Shown piece by piece: positions 23,134 through 33,500 of a stretch of 64,000 bases of DNA (positions within the stretch are counted from its first letter, which is position 1; each line of letters starts with the position of its first letter). The notes beneath the pieces are model-generated. The model had not been told where the DNA came from. It saw nothing but the letters and a program-made list of their open reading frames with translations, and did no database searches. Made by a program: the position numbers and the translations under genes. The DNA is from an uncultured Bacteroides sp. (lineage in GTDB: Bacteria; Bacteroidota; Bacteroidia; Bacteroidales; Bacteroidaceae), in NCBI GenBank assembly GCA_900766005.1, contig CAAFTU010000099.1:62001-126000 (forward strand), written 5' to 3'.

Positions 23134-25197
23134 ATGCACATGGAAAACAAATATAGTTATTTCAAACGGGATATCAGTTGGCTATCATTCAACTACCGAG
23201 TTCTACTAGAAGCGTTGGACGAACGCCTCCCGCTTTATGAACGTATCAACTTTATTTCCATCTATTCATCCAACTTGGAGGAGTTTTACAAAATCCGCAT
23301 AGCCGACCATAAAGCCATTGCTTCGGGTGCCACCCAAAGCGATGAAGAAACGGTGCAGTCGGCCCGCACCCTTGTAGAAGAAATCAACCAGGAAGTAAAC
23401 AGGCAACTGGACGACCGCGTGCATATCTATGAAAAGAAAATCGTTCCGGCTCTGCGAAAAAACCACATTATATTTTACCAGAACCGTCACGTAGAAGCAT
23501 TCCACCAGCAGTTTATCAAAGATTTTTTTAAAGAAGAAATCTTTCCCTACCTGCAACCAGTGCCTGTGAGCAAGGGTAAAATTGTATCTTTTCTGCGAGA
23601 CAACCGCCTGTATCTGGCCATCCGGGCATATCTCAAAGGGGATACAGACTACCCCCGCACCCCTAACTACTTTGTCATGAAGCTGCCCTATTCCAAAGTG
23701 CCTCGCTTCATCGAACTGCCTGCCTACGAAAAGAACTATTACCTGATGTATATGGAAGACATCATCAAGGCCAATTTAAGCCTCATCTTCCCCGGGTATG
23801 ACATTGACTCCAGTTATTCCATCAAAATATCCCGCGATGCAGATATTCTGATAGATGATACCACCAGCAGTGCCGACTTGGTAGCTCAGCTGAAAAAGAA
23901 AGTAAAGAAACGCAAAATCGGGGATGTGTGCCGTTTCGTCTACGAACGTGCCATGCCTCATGATTTCCTTGATTTCTTAGTCGACGCCTTCCACATACAC
24001 CGCGATGAACTGGTGCCCGGGGACAAACACCTGAACCTGGAAGACCTGCGACACCTGCCCAATCCCAACAAGCAGCTACGCACCATCGAGAAGCCCAAGC
24101 CCATGAAACTCACGGTACTTGACGAAAAAGAATCGATCTTCAACTATGTCATTCACAAAGACCTGCTTCTTTTCTATCCGTACCACTCATTCGAACACTT
24201 CATCCACTTCTTATATGAAGCTGTGCATCACCCGGAAGTACGCGAAATCATGGTCACCCAATACCGTGTAGCTGAAAACTCGGCTGTCATCAACACGCTG
24301 ATTGCTGCGGCACAAAACGGGAAGAAAGTCACTGTGTTCGTAGAGCTGAAAGCCCGCTTTGATGAAGAAAACAATTTGGCTACAGCCGAAATGATGCAGG
24401 CTGCAGGCATCAAGATCATTTATAGCATTCCCGGATTGAAAGTACATGCCAAAGTGGCCCTCATCCGATGCAAAGGAGCGAACGGAGAAAAACGTCCCAG
24501 TTATGCCTATATCAGTACGGGGAATTTCAACGAAAAGACAGCGACACTCTATGCCGACTGCGGACTTTTTACCTGCCGCAAAGAAATTGTAACCGACCTC
24601 CACAATCTGTTCCGCACCTTGCAAGGAAAAGAAGGCTCCCAGTTCGGCACGCTGCTCGTGGCACATTTCAACCTCATACCCGAACTGAACCGACTCATTG
24701 ACAAAGAAATAGCATTAGCAGATGCAGGAAAAGAAGGACGGATCATATTAAAAATGAATGCCTTGCAAGACCCTGCTATGATAGACCGCCTTTACGAAGC
24801 CTCCGAACACGGCGTACAGATTGATCTCATTATCCGAGGAATCTGCTGTCTCATCCCCAACCAGCCCTACAGCCGCAACATCCGCATCACACGCATTGTG
24901 GACAGTTTTCTTGAACATGCCCGCATCTGGTATTTCGGCAACGACGGCAACCCGAAAGTGTTTATGGGCTCACCCGACTGGATGCGACGCAACCTGTACC
25001 GCCGCATTGAAGCCGTTACGCCCATACTCGACACCGCCTTGCGCGACCAGCTGATTGACATGCTCAACATCCAGCTGGCCGACAACCAAAAAGCTTGCTG
25101 GATAGATGAACGGCAACGCAACGTCTTTAAACAAGCACAAAAAGGTGTACTCGAAGTCCGGGCACAATACACCTTCTATGAATATCTGAAAAAATAA
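23134..25197 (+). CDS. ppk1: Polyphosphate kinase 1
   Basis: A 687-residue PPK1 that reversibly makes polyphosphate from ATP. The N-domain starts RDISWLSFNYRVLLEALD. The head domain follows, and the two phospholipase-D-like catalytic domains include MVTQYRVAENSAVINTL, the active-site His in GLKVHAKVALI, and STGNFNEKTATLYAD. DLIIRGICCLIP and FMGSPDWMRRNLYRRIE are C-terminal signatures. ATG 23134 and ATG 23140 are both possible. The promoter box ends 10 bp before the first, so the leader is very short. Confidence 0.97.
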   Translation: MHMENKYSYFKRDISWLSFNYRVLLEALDERLPLYERINFISIYSSNLEEFYKIRIADHKAIASGATQSDEETVQSARTLVEEINQEVNRQLDDRVHIYEKKIVPALRKNHIIFYQNRHVEAFHQQFIKDFFKEEIFPYLQPVPVSKGKIVSFLRDNRLYLAIRAYLKGDTDYPRTPNYFVMKLPYSKVPRFIELPAYEKNYYLMYMEDIIKANLSLIFPGYDIDSSYSIKISRDADILIDDTTSSADLVAQLKKKVKKRKIGDVCRFVYERAMPHDFLDFLVDAFHIHRDELVPGDKHLNLEDLRHLPNPNKQLRTIEKPKPMKLTVLDEKESIFNYVIHKDLLLFYPYHSFEHFIHFLYEAVHHPEVREIMVTQYRVAENSAVINTLIAAAQNGKKVTVFVELKARFDEENNLATAEMMQAAGIKIIYSIPGLKVHAKVALIRCKGANGEKRPSYAYISTGNFNEKTATLYADCGLFTCRKEIVTDLHNLFRTLQGKEGSQFGTLLVAHFNLIPELNRLIDKEIALADAGKEGRIILKMNALQDPAMIDRLYEASEHGVQIDLIIRGICCLIPNQPYSRNIRITRIVDSFLEHARIWYFGNDGNPKVFMGSPDWMRRNLYRRIEAVTPILDTALRDQLIDMLNIQLADNQKACWIDERQRNVFKQAQKGVLEVRAQYTFYEYLKK

Positions 25198-25200
25198 CCT

Positions 25201-25239
25201 GCCGGATGCTTACTTTATTCTCCAAAGTAAGCATCCAGC
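25201..25239. terminator. Stem-loop between the convergent ppk1 and meaB genes
   Basis: A 16-bp stem with one mismatch (25201-25216 with 25224-25239) starts 4 bp after the ppk1 stop and overlaps the last codons of meaB. A T-rich run follows only on the minus-strand side, so it is most convincing for meaB. Confidence 0.5.
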
Positions 25240-26300
25240 AAACTTTTGGCTGCAATGAATGAAGTCAGGTTACCGCTGAGCACCTGCCGCTCCTTTTCCT
25301 GCAGCATAGCTGCAATTTTTGGATTGTTATAAAAACTTTCACGCAAGTGTTCGTTGATGCTTTCATACATCCAGTATTTGCTTTGTTCGTTGCGACGATA
25401 GTCGAAATAACCGTTCGCCTTCACAAAATCGATGTATGCATATACCATATCCCACACTTCCTTCACACCGATATTATAAAATCCCGAATAGGTCAGCACC
25501 TGCGGTGTCCAGCCGGACTCCGATTTCGGAAAGAAATGCAGCGCATTCCTGAAATGGCTGGCTGCCAGTTTGGCCCGTTCCAGATTATCTCCATCCGCTT
25601 TATTGATGACAATACCGTCGGCCATTTCCATAATTCCCCGTTTGATACCTTGCAGTTCATCACCGGTACCCGCCAGCTGAATCAGCAAGAAAAAATCAAC
25701 CATCGAATGAACAGCCGTTTCACTCTGCCCTACACCTACGGTTTCTACAAACACCTTGTCGAATCCGGCAGCTTCACACAAAATGATGGTTTCCCTCGTC
25801 TTACGGGCTACGCCCCCCAACGAACCGGCCGAAGGACTGGGACGAATAAATGAACAAGGATGAACCGACAGCTGTTCCATCCGGGTCTTGTCTCCCAAGA
25901 TACTTCCCTTGCTCCGCTCACTGCTCGGGTCGATAGCCAATACAGCCAGTTTACCGCCCCGTTCGAGCACATGCAATCCGAAAACATCGATCGACGTACT
26001 CTTTCCGGCACCCGGAACACCACTGATGCCCACCCGTACCGAATTTCCAGCATAAGGAAGACATTTCTCAATCACCTCCTGAGCAATGGTCTGATGCTCC
26101 GGCTTCATGCTTTCTACCAAAGTAACAGCCTGACTCAGAATCGTGACATTTCCTTTCAGAATGCCCTCCACATACTCACCGACAGACAACTGACGGCGTT
26201 TCGGTTTACGCTTCAGATAAGGGTTCACAGAAGAAGGCTGCTCAATACCTTTATTCACTACAAGCCCTTTGTATGCTTCACTATTTTCAGGATGTTCCAT
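25215..26300 (-). CDS. meaB: Methylmalonyl-CoA mutase-associated GTPase MeaB
   Basis: A 361-residue G3E-family GTPase that chaperones B12 loading and protects methylmalonyl-CoA mutase, part of the succinate-propionate pathway of Bacteroidales. The P-loop is GVPGAGKS at residues 94-101. IDPSSERSKGSILGDKTRM and VETVGVGQSE are switch signatures, and VINKAD is the guanine-specificity motif. It is last in a leftward run, 11 bp after the DUF1573 gene. The mutase genes are not in the window. Confidence 0.95.
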   Translation of the reverse strand: MEHPENSEAYKGLVVNKGIEQPSSVNPYLKRKPKRRQLSVGEYVEGILKGNVTILSQAVTLVESMKPEHQTIAQEVIEKCLPYAGNSVRVGISGVPGAGKSTSIDVFGLHVLERGGKLAVLAIDPSSERSKGSILGDKTRMEQLSVHPCSFIRPSPSAGSLGGVARKTRETIILCEAAGFDKVFVETVGVGQSETAVHSMVDFFLLIQLAGTGDELQGIKRGIMEMADGIVINKADGDNLERAKLAASHFRNALHFFPKSESGWTPQVLTYSGFYNIGVKEVWDMVYAYIDFVKANGYFDYRRNEQSKYWMYESINEHLRESFYNNPKIAAMLQEKERQVLSGNLTSFIAAKSLLDAYFGE

Positions 26301-26311
26301 GGTACAAAGAT

Positions 26312-27379
26312 TTAGCGTTTGATATTAATTTCTACTTTCGGACGCAACGGGTCGTTGGTTATCATCAAAATACGCAAATGATGCTTCTTATTGCCGACAT
26401 CACGTTTGCGGATGGTCACTCTCAACTTAGTCATTCCGTCAGGCGGCAGCACCGTCTTTTTCAGTCGCACACCCACCGAAGAATTAAACACCTGCAATTT
26501 GCTGATCACCAGCGGTGTCTTTCCCGCATTGGCTATCAAGATGTCATAATTCACCTTTTTCTTGTTGATCAGCGCCACACTGAGATCAATATCACTCTCC
26601 GACAGGCGTATAGCCGGTGCATTGAGTGAATCCTGAGCCGTCATGCGAGAGAAGTCAGGAAGCAAGATAGCCGAAACGGGAATTTCATTCTCCTCACACA
26701 CCTTATCCCCTGCAAAGCGAGACAGATACACCGAAGTCTGAGTCAGCCCGTAGTCTTTCAGCATACCGGCATCCAGCGTCAGTTTCACGGTTCCTTTTTT
26801 GCCTTTCAGCAGCACGTTAGGTTCTGCCTCCATCTTCAGATAAGGAGGCAGGTGCATCAACACCGGTTCATAAGGACGATTGGAAAGATTGGCAATGCCA
26901 AATGTCAAAGATGATTCCTGTCCGTGATACACATCCGGGAATGCAAACTCATCCTTATCCAGACGGATGTTTCCGATAGCATAAGGATGCGTTTTCGCAT
27001 AATCCTTAATCTCCTGCACCACTTCCCCCATGAAATGGAGATAAATCAAGTTGGGCGAGGCATTGCTGTAGATACCTACATCCTTGGAAAAATGTCCCAA
27101 GGCCTTTGCATCAAAAGTAGCCTTCACCACCCCTTTGGCACCCGGAGCAATCGGTTCCTTCGTCCAATCGGCCACAGAACAGGCACAGGACGTAGTCACG
27201 TTAGTCAGCACCAACGGCTGGTTACCCGTATTCGTTATGGTATACTCCACCGTAGCAGGATGCTTCCACTCTATCTGTCCGAAATCATGCGTCTCCTTAT
27301 TGGACGAAATTCGGGGTTGAGCAACAGCTGTCAAAGCGACAGATAACAAAAAAATTATCGATAATACATTACGTTTCAT
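26312..27379 (-). CDS. DUF1573 exported protein with Ig-like repeats
   Basis: A protein of about 355 residues with a signal peptide (MKRNVLSIIFLLSVALTAVAQ). Two or three Ig-like DUF1573 modules follow, including HDFGQIEWKHPATVEYTITNTGNQPL and the paired SCACSV cysteines. DUF1573 domains are abundant in Bacteroidetes envelopes and have no defined role. I prefer ATG 27379 because it starts a clean signal peptide. A GTG at 27454 would add 25 non-secretory residues and overlap the preceding gene. It lies between the alpha-2-macroglobulin gene and meaB. Confidence 0.85.
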   Translation of the reverse strand: MKRNVLSIIFLLSVALTAVAQPRISSNKETHDFGQIEWKHPATVEYTITNTGNQPLVLTNVTTSCACSVADWTKEPIAPGAKGVVKATFDAKALGHFSKDVGIYSNASPNLIYLHFMGEVVQEIKDYAKTHPYAIGNIRLDKDEFAFPDVYHGQESSLTFGIANLSNRPYEPVLMHLPPYLKMEAEPNVLLKGKKGTVKLTLDAGMLKDYGLTQTSVYLSRFAGDKVCEENEIPVSAILLPDFSRMTAQDSLNAPAIRLSESDIDLSVALINKKKVNYDILIANAGKTPLVISKLQVFNSSVGVRLKKTVLPPDGMTKLRVTIRKRDVGNKKHHLRILMITNDPLRPKVEINIKR

Positions 27380-27450
27380 GCTGGTTATATTATTTTGGAG
27401 CACAAATGTAGCTGTTTTAGATGAGTTTTTCATCACTTGTTGAATATATT

Positions 27451-30400
27451 TCACTTTTCAACAACCACCTTCCTCGAATCAGAATGAGAAGCATATTCAG
27501 GAGCATAAGCGCTCTGGATAGAAACCACCCCTCCTTCATACACACCCGTCCGGCTCACCCGATAGGCAGACTCCAACACAAAAACTCCTTTACCCAGCGC
27601 ATCAAAGAAATAATGGGTAGACGCATCTTTGATATCGACATAATAGCCCATCCCCTCATTCCAATGATAGCCAGACAGACTCTCCAACGGTTCGAGGCAA
27701 GCAGCCCGCTGATCTTTCAACTGTACAAAATCGGCAGCCCGGTCGGTACGGACTGTAATGCGTACCACCACTTTATCACCTACCTTAAGCCTGCTGTCTT
27801 CATCCAGCGGCAACAGCTTCGTAGCCTTTCCCTCCGTGTGCTCCACATACCATTTCTTTTCCACTTGCCACCCTCCTATCTGCTGTTTCACGTCACTGAC
27901 AGGTGTATCATATGAAGCATATACAGCTCCCCATGCCACGCCTGGAGTTGCTTTCTCCACCCGGATAGTCCGTGCGTTTACCACCGCTTTCTGCGTATAA
28001 TGCTGCTTCACATAGCCCAGTCCCGAAACAGTCTCCTCCCCGTCCGGTGCCGTATGCAACACCTCATTGCCAATCACCATACGCACATTCCCCTGTCCGT
28101 CCAAGAGATTCGTTCCGTTCATCAGCAACGCATAAACCGCATCGGCCGTAGCAATCGGCGAATCCCACTGCTGTGTCTGCTTCTGTTTCAGCAGCCACAT
28201 CTTCATTTCCTCCAGTTCCTCGGCATGACCACCCACTGCAGCCAAAGCCTCCATCACATCCACATGCACCCGTACAGGCCATTCGCCCCATGTAACCGGC
28301 ATTTCGTTGAACGCAAAGAACAGACCATGCTCATCCGTTTGTGTAAGATGCTCCTTCAGCGAAGCAACAAAAGCGGTAGCCTCCCGAAACTGACCATTTT
28401 TCACCAGCACAACAGCCGCCATCGCCTTTGCACTCATCGAAGCCGAAGGAAGCAGTTCCTTCACTTGAGACAGATAATAAGTATATGCCTCCTTGTTGGC
28501 ATCAGGCACCGGTGTTCCGGTAAGAGCTACTACATACAGATAGCGCAGCGAAAACATCGACAACCCCGAAGCCTTCACACCGCGCCGACGAGCTTTCTGC
28601 CATTCAGTATACTCCTTAAGCACCGTTTGATGCAAATAATGAAGGGCCTTCTGCTGCAGTTGCAAAGCCTCACCTGAAAGAGATTGCCCCGTAAGCAATG
28701 CCAAACGCGCATTCAGTTCAGCAATATAGAGAGTGACTGTTGAACTCCCCTGCATGCCCTTGAACCAAGACCAAGCCCCGTCGTCATGTTGCAGTTCCTG
28801 CAAACGGGTAAGAGCAGTGATATGCTGATTGCGCACATGATTCAAATCAAACAATGTAGCCAGCCGTTCTTTCTGCTGCGCCTCCGTCTGTGCTTCGAGC
28901 ACCCAAGGCGACTCAGCAAGCAGCAGATTCTTCAGTTCCTGATTTTGCTGCAAGTTACTCCAAAGCGTTTCCTTTGTTCCACCCTGCAATTTCCAGCTGT
29001 CCAAAACAGCCTTGACACGAGGCTGACTGTTCAGGATGTAAGCCGCCAGTGCATTGGCATAATAGGCAGTGGCCCAGGAAATCGCATTCTGATCGGCAGG
29101 CATAGCCAATGAAGGCAGCGCCTGCACGGCATACCAGGCCGGATTTCCGGTAAACTCCACCGTCAACTGCCGGTTCACCGCCGACGCACTATGCCGGTTG
29201 AAAAGCGTCTGCAACGAGAATGTACGCGACTCTTCTCCCCGGATGGGCATCGGCAAAGTTTCCACCACATGCATCTTGCTGCTCAGCACCGGCAAAAGCT
29301 GCTGCTCCCCGTCACTGAACTGCTCACTGTCGGCCACCAGCCGGCAACCCAACAGCCCGTACTTATCTGTAGCCGTGAAACGGAACACCACACTCGCCTG
29401 CTTGCCTGCCTCCACAGCAAACGATTGCTTCTGTGAATGAATCACCTTTTCAGTCAGCGGATCGAAAAGTACAAAGCGCACAGTTCCCCGCTGCTCCACC
29501 CCCGTTTGGTTGCTCACAGCAGCAGCCACGGTCGTTTCATCTCCTTCCCGGACAAAGCGCGGCAGGTTGGGTGTCAGCATAAACTCTTTGCTGGTTGTCA
29601 CCTCTTCCTCCACCATTCCCGTAAGCATTCCCTTGGTATGTGCATATCCGCAGAACTTCCAGCGAGTCAAACTTTCGGGCATAGTGAAAGAGAGCACCAC
29701 CTCCCCCTGCTCATTGGTATGGAGCTGCGGATAAAAGAAAGCCGTTTCCGCCAGATTGCTACGCAAGTTATCGGTATTCTCAGACAAGTGAGCATCCGAT
29801 GCTTCCCCTTCTTCAAGTGATGAACCCGCACCTATGGCAATCGATTCCGACTCAAACACAACATCCGTTACTTCCTGATCGGATATCTGTACCGGAACAA
29901 ATTTCGCCTCCACTGCTGCAGTATGGTCTGCCCCGTTCCTGCTCTTCATGCTCAGACCGGGCACAGCACCTGTCAATAATTTCCTCGGATTAGGATTATA
30001 GCCCACCATCACTGTTTCCCTGGCAAAGCGGAAAAGAGAAGAAGCAAAGTGATCGTACATCAACGCAGGCACTCTCAAGTAGTCCACATCCCACCAGAAC
30101 GAATACCGAGTTTCTCCTTGATAATCCGTATTCCAGTAAAAGAAAGGAAGCCTACGGAAGTAATACGGACGGAAAGACTGCGAACGCTTCCATAGTTTAT
30201 CAAGCGAAGCATCATACATCAGCCCCAGCATCTCCGCATCCGCCGCCCTGCCTTGCGGAGTATGAAGCGTCAGTTTCCATTCCTCCTGCTGTCCGGGACG
30301 TAACTTGTCACGGAACACCTTCCACTTCATCTTCAAGGTCTTTACAGGCATGCGCTTCTTCAATTCGATATTTTCTCGATACAACACTCCGTCTCTTACC

Positions 30401-33228
30401 ATTGCCATCGAAACCAGCAATCCGTCACCATATTCTTCCTGATACGGATAGGTGAAACATTGAATGGTATCGGAAAGATGGAATGTTTTTGTTTCAATCA
30501 ATCGCTGTCCGGAAAAGACATGCATCAACACATAAGCATCCTTTTCAGACGTACCATAATAAAAAACGGCCGGATGCTGCTCGTCAAACTCAGTGCGATA
30601 TTCATACACCCACGACTTTGTCGGTACCGGCGGACAAGAGTCGCTCAAAGAGAAAAGCGCCGTATGATCTTCACACTTCACCTCCTGCCCTTTCGCATCG
30701 CGCACCGAAGCTTTCAGCACATAGGCTCCTGAAGGAAGCGACAGCCAATCCACCACCGTCTGCTGGTTCGAAGTGAATGTACCCGTGAGCAACGGACCAT
30801 CACTGCTGACTTCAAATGTTTCCGGATGAGCCTGGTACACAGCATACTTTCCCGTCACCGATACCGGTTGGCCGTTCAGATTATGCACCTTGAAAACAAC
30901 TGATTTTTGGCCGTTAACGCCCGAAACATCTTCCTTTAAAGTGCGTTCTTTCAAGTCAGTTTGCAACACCAGCGAACAATAGCCTGCTGCCAAAGAATAC
31001 ATAGCCGACTGCGTTTCTCCCGCTGCACTGGTCACCGTAGCCTCCACCTGATAATGATAATAAACAGATTCATGCTGCCCGCTGCGGCCTTCACCCTCCA
31101 AACGAACCGGCACCACAAACTGCCCGTTATCATCGGCTTTCACCTCTCCCGAAGCAATCTGCTTCGAAGCCATACGCCGCCAATATGCATATTCCACCCG
31201 CTGCACCGTATATTTTACAGGAACATCAGCCAACTGCACCCCGCTGAAAGAGCGGATGCTGCCACTCAACTGCACCTCATCGCCGATACGATAATCTGTA
31301 GAAGGCTGATTGAATGTCACATCAAACGTAGGACGTTTATACTCTTCCACCCGGATAGAAGTACTAAAACGGTCCGTACGAATCATAAAATCTCCGTTTA
31401 AACAAGCCGACGGCAAAGTAAAGGTAGTGGCAAACGAACCAAAATCATTGGTACGCACCTCCTGACGGGCCACTTCCTGCCGGTTGGCATCCCACAAAGT
31501 CAGCGTATAGCTCTTTCCGATTTGCACATGAGCCGTATCAGGCAATTGATGATAAGCAATGCCCTTCACATGCACCGTCTGTCCGGGGCGATACAGCGAC
31601 CGGTCGGTGAGCAGCGTCAGTTCCTCCTGCGGTTCATACCCTCTGACATAGGAAAAGCCAGCCCTTCCTCCACTCACTGACATGAAATCCATCCCTTTAT
31701 CCTCCCCCTTCGATGCTTTCACCCAGTGATAACTGTCCTTCCAAGGAAAAACAACCCTCCCCTGCTCATTAGAGGTAAAAACAGCAGAAGGTTGCTTATC
31801 CTTTCCATACAGAGTAATTTCAGCACCCGCAATGGGAAGCCCCGATTTCCGGTCGAGAGTCAGCACCTCACATTGATTTTGCGGCAAACAAGCCGTCAGC
31901 AGTTTGATACGCGATACCAGTAGCTGTGCCTCCGCATTTTCACACGCCCGTGGATGAGGGAAAACCACCATTTTATACACACCGCAAACGGGCATCCGAA
32001 ACTTCACCACCGTATCTTTTGTCAAATAATCTTCAGGACGCACCAGCGCATATTCCTGCTGTGATACCACTTTCTTGCCGGACAGCACCTTCACAGTGAA
32101 GCCATCCACATTTTTATGGTTGACCGACAGGCTGACTTCACTCTCCGGATAGGCTTCTTCTGACACACTCACATAAAAATGCGGTTTTTCAATATCCTTC
32201 AACAGATTTTTGAGTTCATTGATGCGTTCATAGCGCGGATAACGGCGAATGGCTTCCTCCGCAATCTGCTTGGCTGCAAAAGGCTGACGTTTGCTCAAAG
32301 CATAACTTGCCTGCGCCCTGTACACCTCGGCACACACGTCCTCCGACTGAAACTCCGCCCGCAAACGGTTGAGGTCGGCCAGATAAGGGTCTTGCGCCAG
32401 ACCCAACAGACCTTTCGGTGGAAAATTCAAAGGAGCATACATTTCATTGGAGCGCTTCCACTCCACATACTGAAGATTCAGCAGCAGACAAGCAGCCTTC
32501 CTATCTTTAGCCTGATAGGCAGCTATCATCTCCTGATACAAACGGTTTATTTCCTTTTTAAAACCGAAAGGATACACCGCTTCCGCCCGCTGCAACCGTT
32601 CCACATCCAGCATCTGCTGCAAGGAGCGAAGGGCACGGGATGCCAACAGATGATACCAGTCGTGATGATAGTATTCACTCGACTCTCCCAACACCGTCCA
32701 AGGAACATAACTGCGGGAAGAAGATGTCAGAAGCAGAAGAGAATCGGCCAGAGCTGCCTGCACATGGCTACGCACCTTCACGGCAAACTGACTGGCAGTC
32801 CATTCACGGATATCGTCCGAAGGAGCTTCCCCTTCAATGTTCGTCCGCCTGCTCAGCTGCCAATGGTTATAATCAGCGAAATCAGCATAATACTCTGCCA
32901 ATAGGGAATGAAGCACTGCCCGTTCCACCCCGTCGTTGGAGCGGAGGGCCCATTGTTCCAGTCCTTTCAAATCCACATAAAAACTATCGGGAGTCAGTTC
33001 GCCTTGCAGCTGCATCCGCCATACGTAGGCCTTGAGCATCTGAGGTGCCTTCTTTTCTTTTTCCCCTTTGCTGAAAATTTCTTCCGTGATACGGATAGCC
33101 GACTGAGGCAGTCCATTTTTCTGAGCCTGCTCCACCTGTTTCCACAATTGTTCGAAAGTTTGTGCCTGTACCGACGGAATAACTCCGAGCATGCACAGCA
33201 ATACCATGCAAATCAGTCTGATATTCAT
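27451..33228 (-). CDS. Alpha-2-macroglobulin family protein, thioester-less
   Basis: A 1925-residue exported giant with a signal peptide (MNIRLICMVLLCMLGVIPSVQAQ). The N-terminal third is helical, TPR-like (about 20-345). MG domains follow, including YRPGQTVHVKGIAYHQ (MG2-like). The A2M segment near 1220 has SFTMPESLTRWKFCGYAHT, and a helical TED-like domain comes after. At the place where thioester proteins have GCGEQ, this one has ADQN around residue 1378, so it cannot trap proteases covalently. Bacterial homologues are thought to protect the periplasm from foreign proteases. The pbpC gene often paired with such proteins is not adjacent. Confidence 0.9.
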   Translation of the reverse strand: MNIRLICMVLLCMLGVIPSVQAQTFEQLWKQVEQAQKNGLPQSAIRITEEIFSKGEKEKKAPQMLKAYVWRMQLQGELTPDSFYVDLKGLEQWALRSNDGVERAVLHSLLAEYYADFADYNHWQLSRRTNIEGEAPSDDIREWTASQFAVKVRSHVQAALADSLLLLTSSSRSYVPWTVLGESSEYYHHDWYHLLASRALRSLQQMLDVERLQRAEAVYPFGFKKEINRLYQEMIAAYQAKDRKAACLLLNLQYVEWKRSNEMYAPLNFPPKGLLGLAQDPYLADLNRLRAEFQSEDVCAEVYRAQASYALSKRQPFAAKQIAEEAIRRYPRYERINELKNLLKDIEKPHFYVSVSEEAYPESEVSLSVNHKNVDGFTVKVLSGKKVVSQQEYALVRPEDYLTKDTVVKFRMPVCGVYKMVVFPHPRACENAEAQLLVSRIKLLTACLPQNQCEVLTLDRKSGLPIAGAEITLYGKDKQPSAVFTSNEQGRVVFPWKDSYHWVKASKGEDKGMDFMSVSGGRAGFSYVRGYEPQEELTLLTDRSLYRPGQTVHVKGIAYHQLPDTAHVQIGKSYTLTLWDANRQEVARQEVRTNDFGSFATTFTLPSACLNGDFMIRTDRFSTSIRVEEYKRPTFDVTFNQPSTDYRIGDEVQLSGSIRSFSGVQLADVPVKYTVQRVEYAYWRRMASKQIASGEVKADDNGQFVVPVRLEGEGRSGQHESVYYHYQVEATVTSAAGETQSAMYSLAAGYCSLVLQTDLKERTLKEDVSGVNGQKSVVFKVHNLNGQPVSVTGKYAVYQAHPETFEVSSDGPLLTGTFTSNQQTVVDWLSLPSGAYVLKASVRDAKGQEVKCEDHTALFSLSDSCPPVPTKSWVYEYRTEFDEQHPAVFYYGTSEKDAYVLMHVFSGQRLIETKTFHLSDTIQCFTYPYQEEYGDGLLVSMAMVRDGVLYRENIELKKRMPVKTLKMKWKVFRDKLRPGQQEEWKLTLHTPQGRAADAEMLGLMYDASLDKLWKRSQSFRPYYFRRLPFFYWNTDYQGETRYSFWWDVDYLRVPALMYDHFASSLFRFARETVMVGYNPNPRKLLTGAVPGLSMKSRNGADHTAAVEAKFVPVQISDQEVTDVVFESESIAIGAGSSLEEGEASDAHLSENTDNLRSNLAETAFFYPQLHTNEQGEVVLSFTMPESLTRWKFCGYAHTKGMLTGMVEEEVTTSKEFMLTPNLPRFVREGDETTVAAAVSNQTGVEQRGTVRFVLFDPLTEKVIHSQKQSFAVEAGKQASVVFRFTATDKYGLLGCRLVADSEQFSDGEQQLLPVLSSKMHVVETLPMPIRGEESRTFSLQTLFNRHSASAVNRQLTVEFTGNPAWYAVQALPSLAMPADQNAISWATAYYANALAAYILNSQPRVKAVLDSWKLQGGTKETLWSNLQQNQELKNLLLAESPWVLEAQTEAQQKERLATLFDLNHVRNQHITALTRLQELQHDDGAWSWFKGMQGSSTVTLYIAELNARLALLTGQSLSGEALQLQQKALHYLHQTVLKEYTEWQKARRRGVKASGLSMFSLRYLYVVALTGTPVPDANKEAYTYYLSQVKELLPSASMSAKAMAAVVLVKNGQFREATAFVASLKEHLTQTDEHGLFFAFNEMPVTWGEWPVRVHVDVMEALAAVGGHAEELEEMKMWLLKQKQTQQWDSPIATADAVYALLMNGTNLLDGQGNVRMVIGNEVLHTAPDGEETVSGLGYVKQHYTQKAVVNARTIRVEKATPGVAWGAVYASYDTPVSDVKQQIGGWQVEKKWYVEHTEGKATKLLPLDEDSRLKVGDKVVVRITVRTDRAADFVQLKDQRAACLEPLESLSGYHWNEGMGYYVDIKDASTHYFFDALGKGVFVLESAYRVSRTGVYEGGVVSIQSAYAPEYASHSDSRKVVVEK

Positions 33229-33401
33229 AGTTCCTCCGTTTTATCGTTCTACTCCAAAAAACATCTGCTCAAGCGGCAGTTAATAAACAAAGTAAACGAA
33301 AAAATAGAAGATTTTATCCCAAATAGCTGGTAAAAAAAGTCCTTTTGTAGAACATTAACGTACCAGCCAGTGAACGTGCAGTTTCACAGCAGTAGAAAGC
33401 T

Positions 33402-33468
33402 GCGCTTTCCGTGTACTAAAGCTATGCTTTCCCTCTCCTACACCTATGCTTTTCAAGTGCGAAAGCGC
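33402..33468. repeat. Second copy of the intergenic palindromic motif
   Basis: The 270-bp gap 33229-33500 between the A2M and methyltransferase genes contains no gene. It has ACCTATGCTTTTCAAGTGC at 33442-33460, one mismatch from a segment of the 1277-1299 arm. A related AGCTATGCTTTCC lies at 33420-33432. Both are enclosed by the inverted pair GCGCTTTC (33402-33409) and GAAAGCGC (33461-33468). Confidence 0.6.
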
Positions 33469-33500
33469 CACTTTAGAAAGGCTAACTGCCGCCAACATTT

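Noticed and set aside
27380..27454. GTG start 25 codons upstream for the DUF1573 protein
   Set aside because: It overlaps the previous gene's stop, and the signal peptide clearly begins at ATG 27379.
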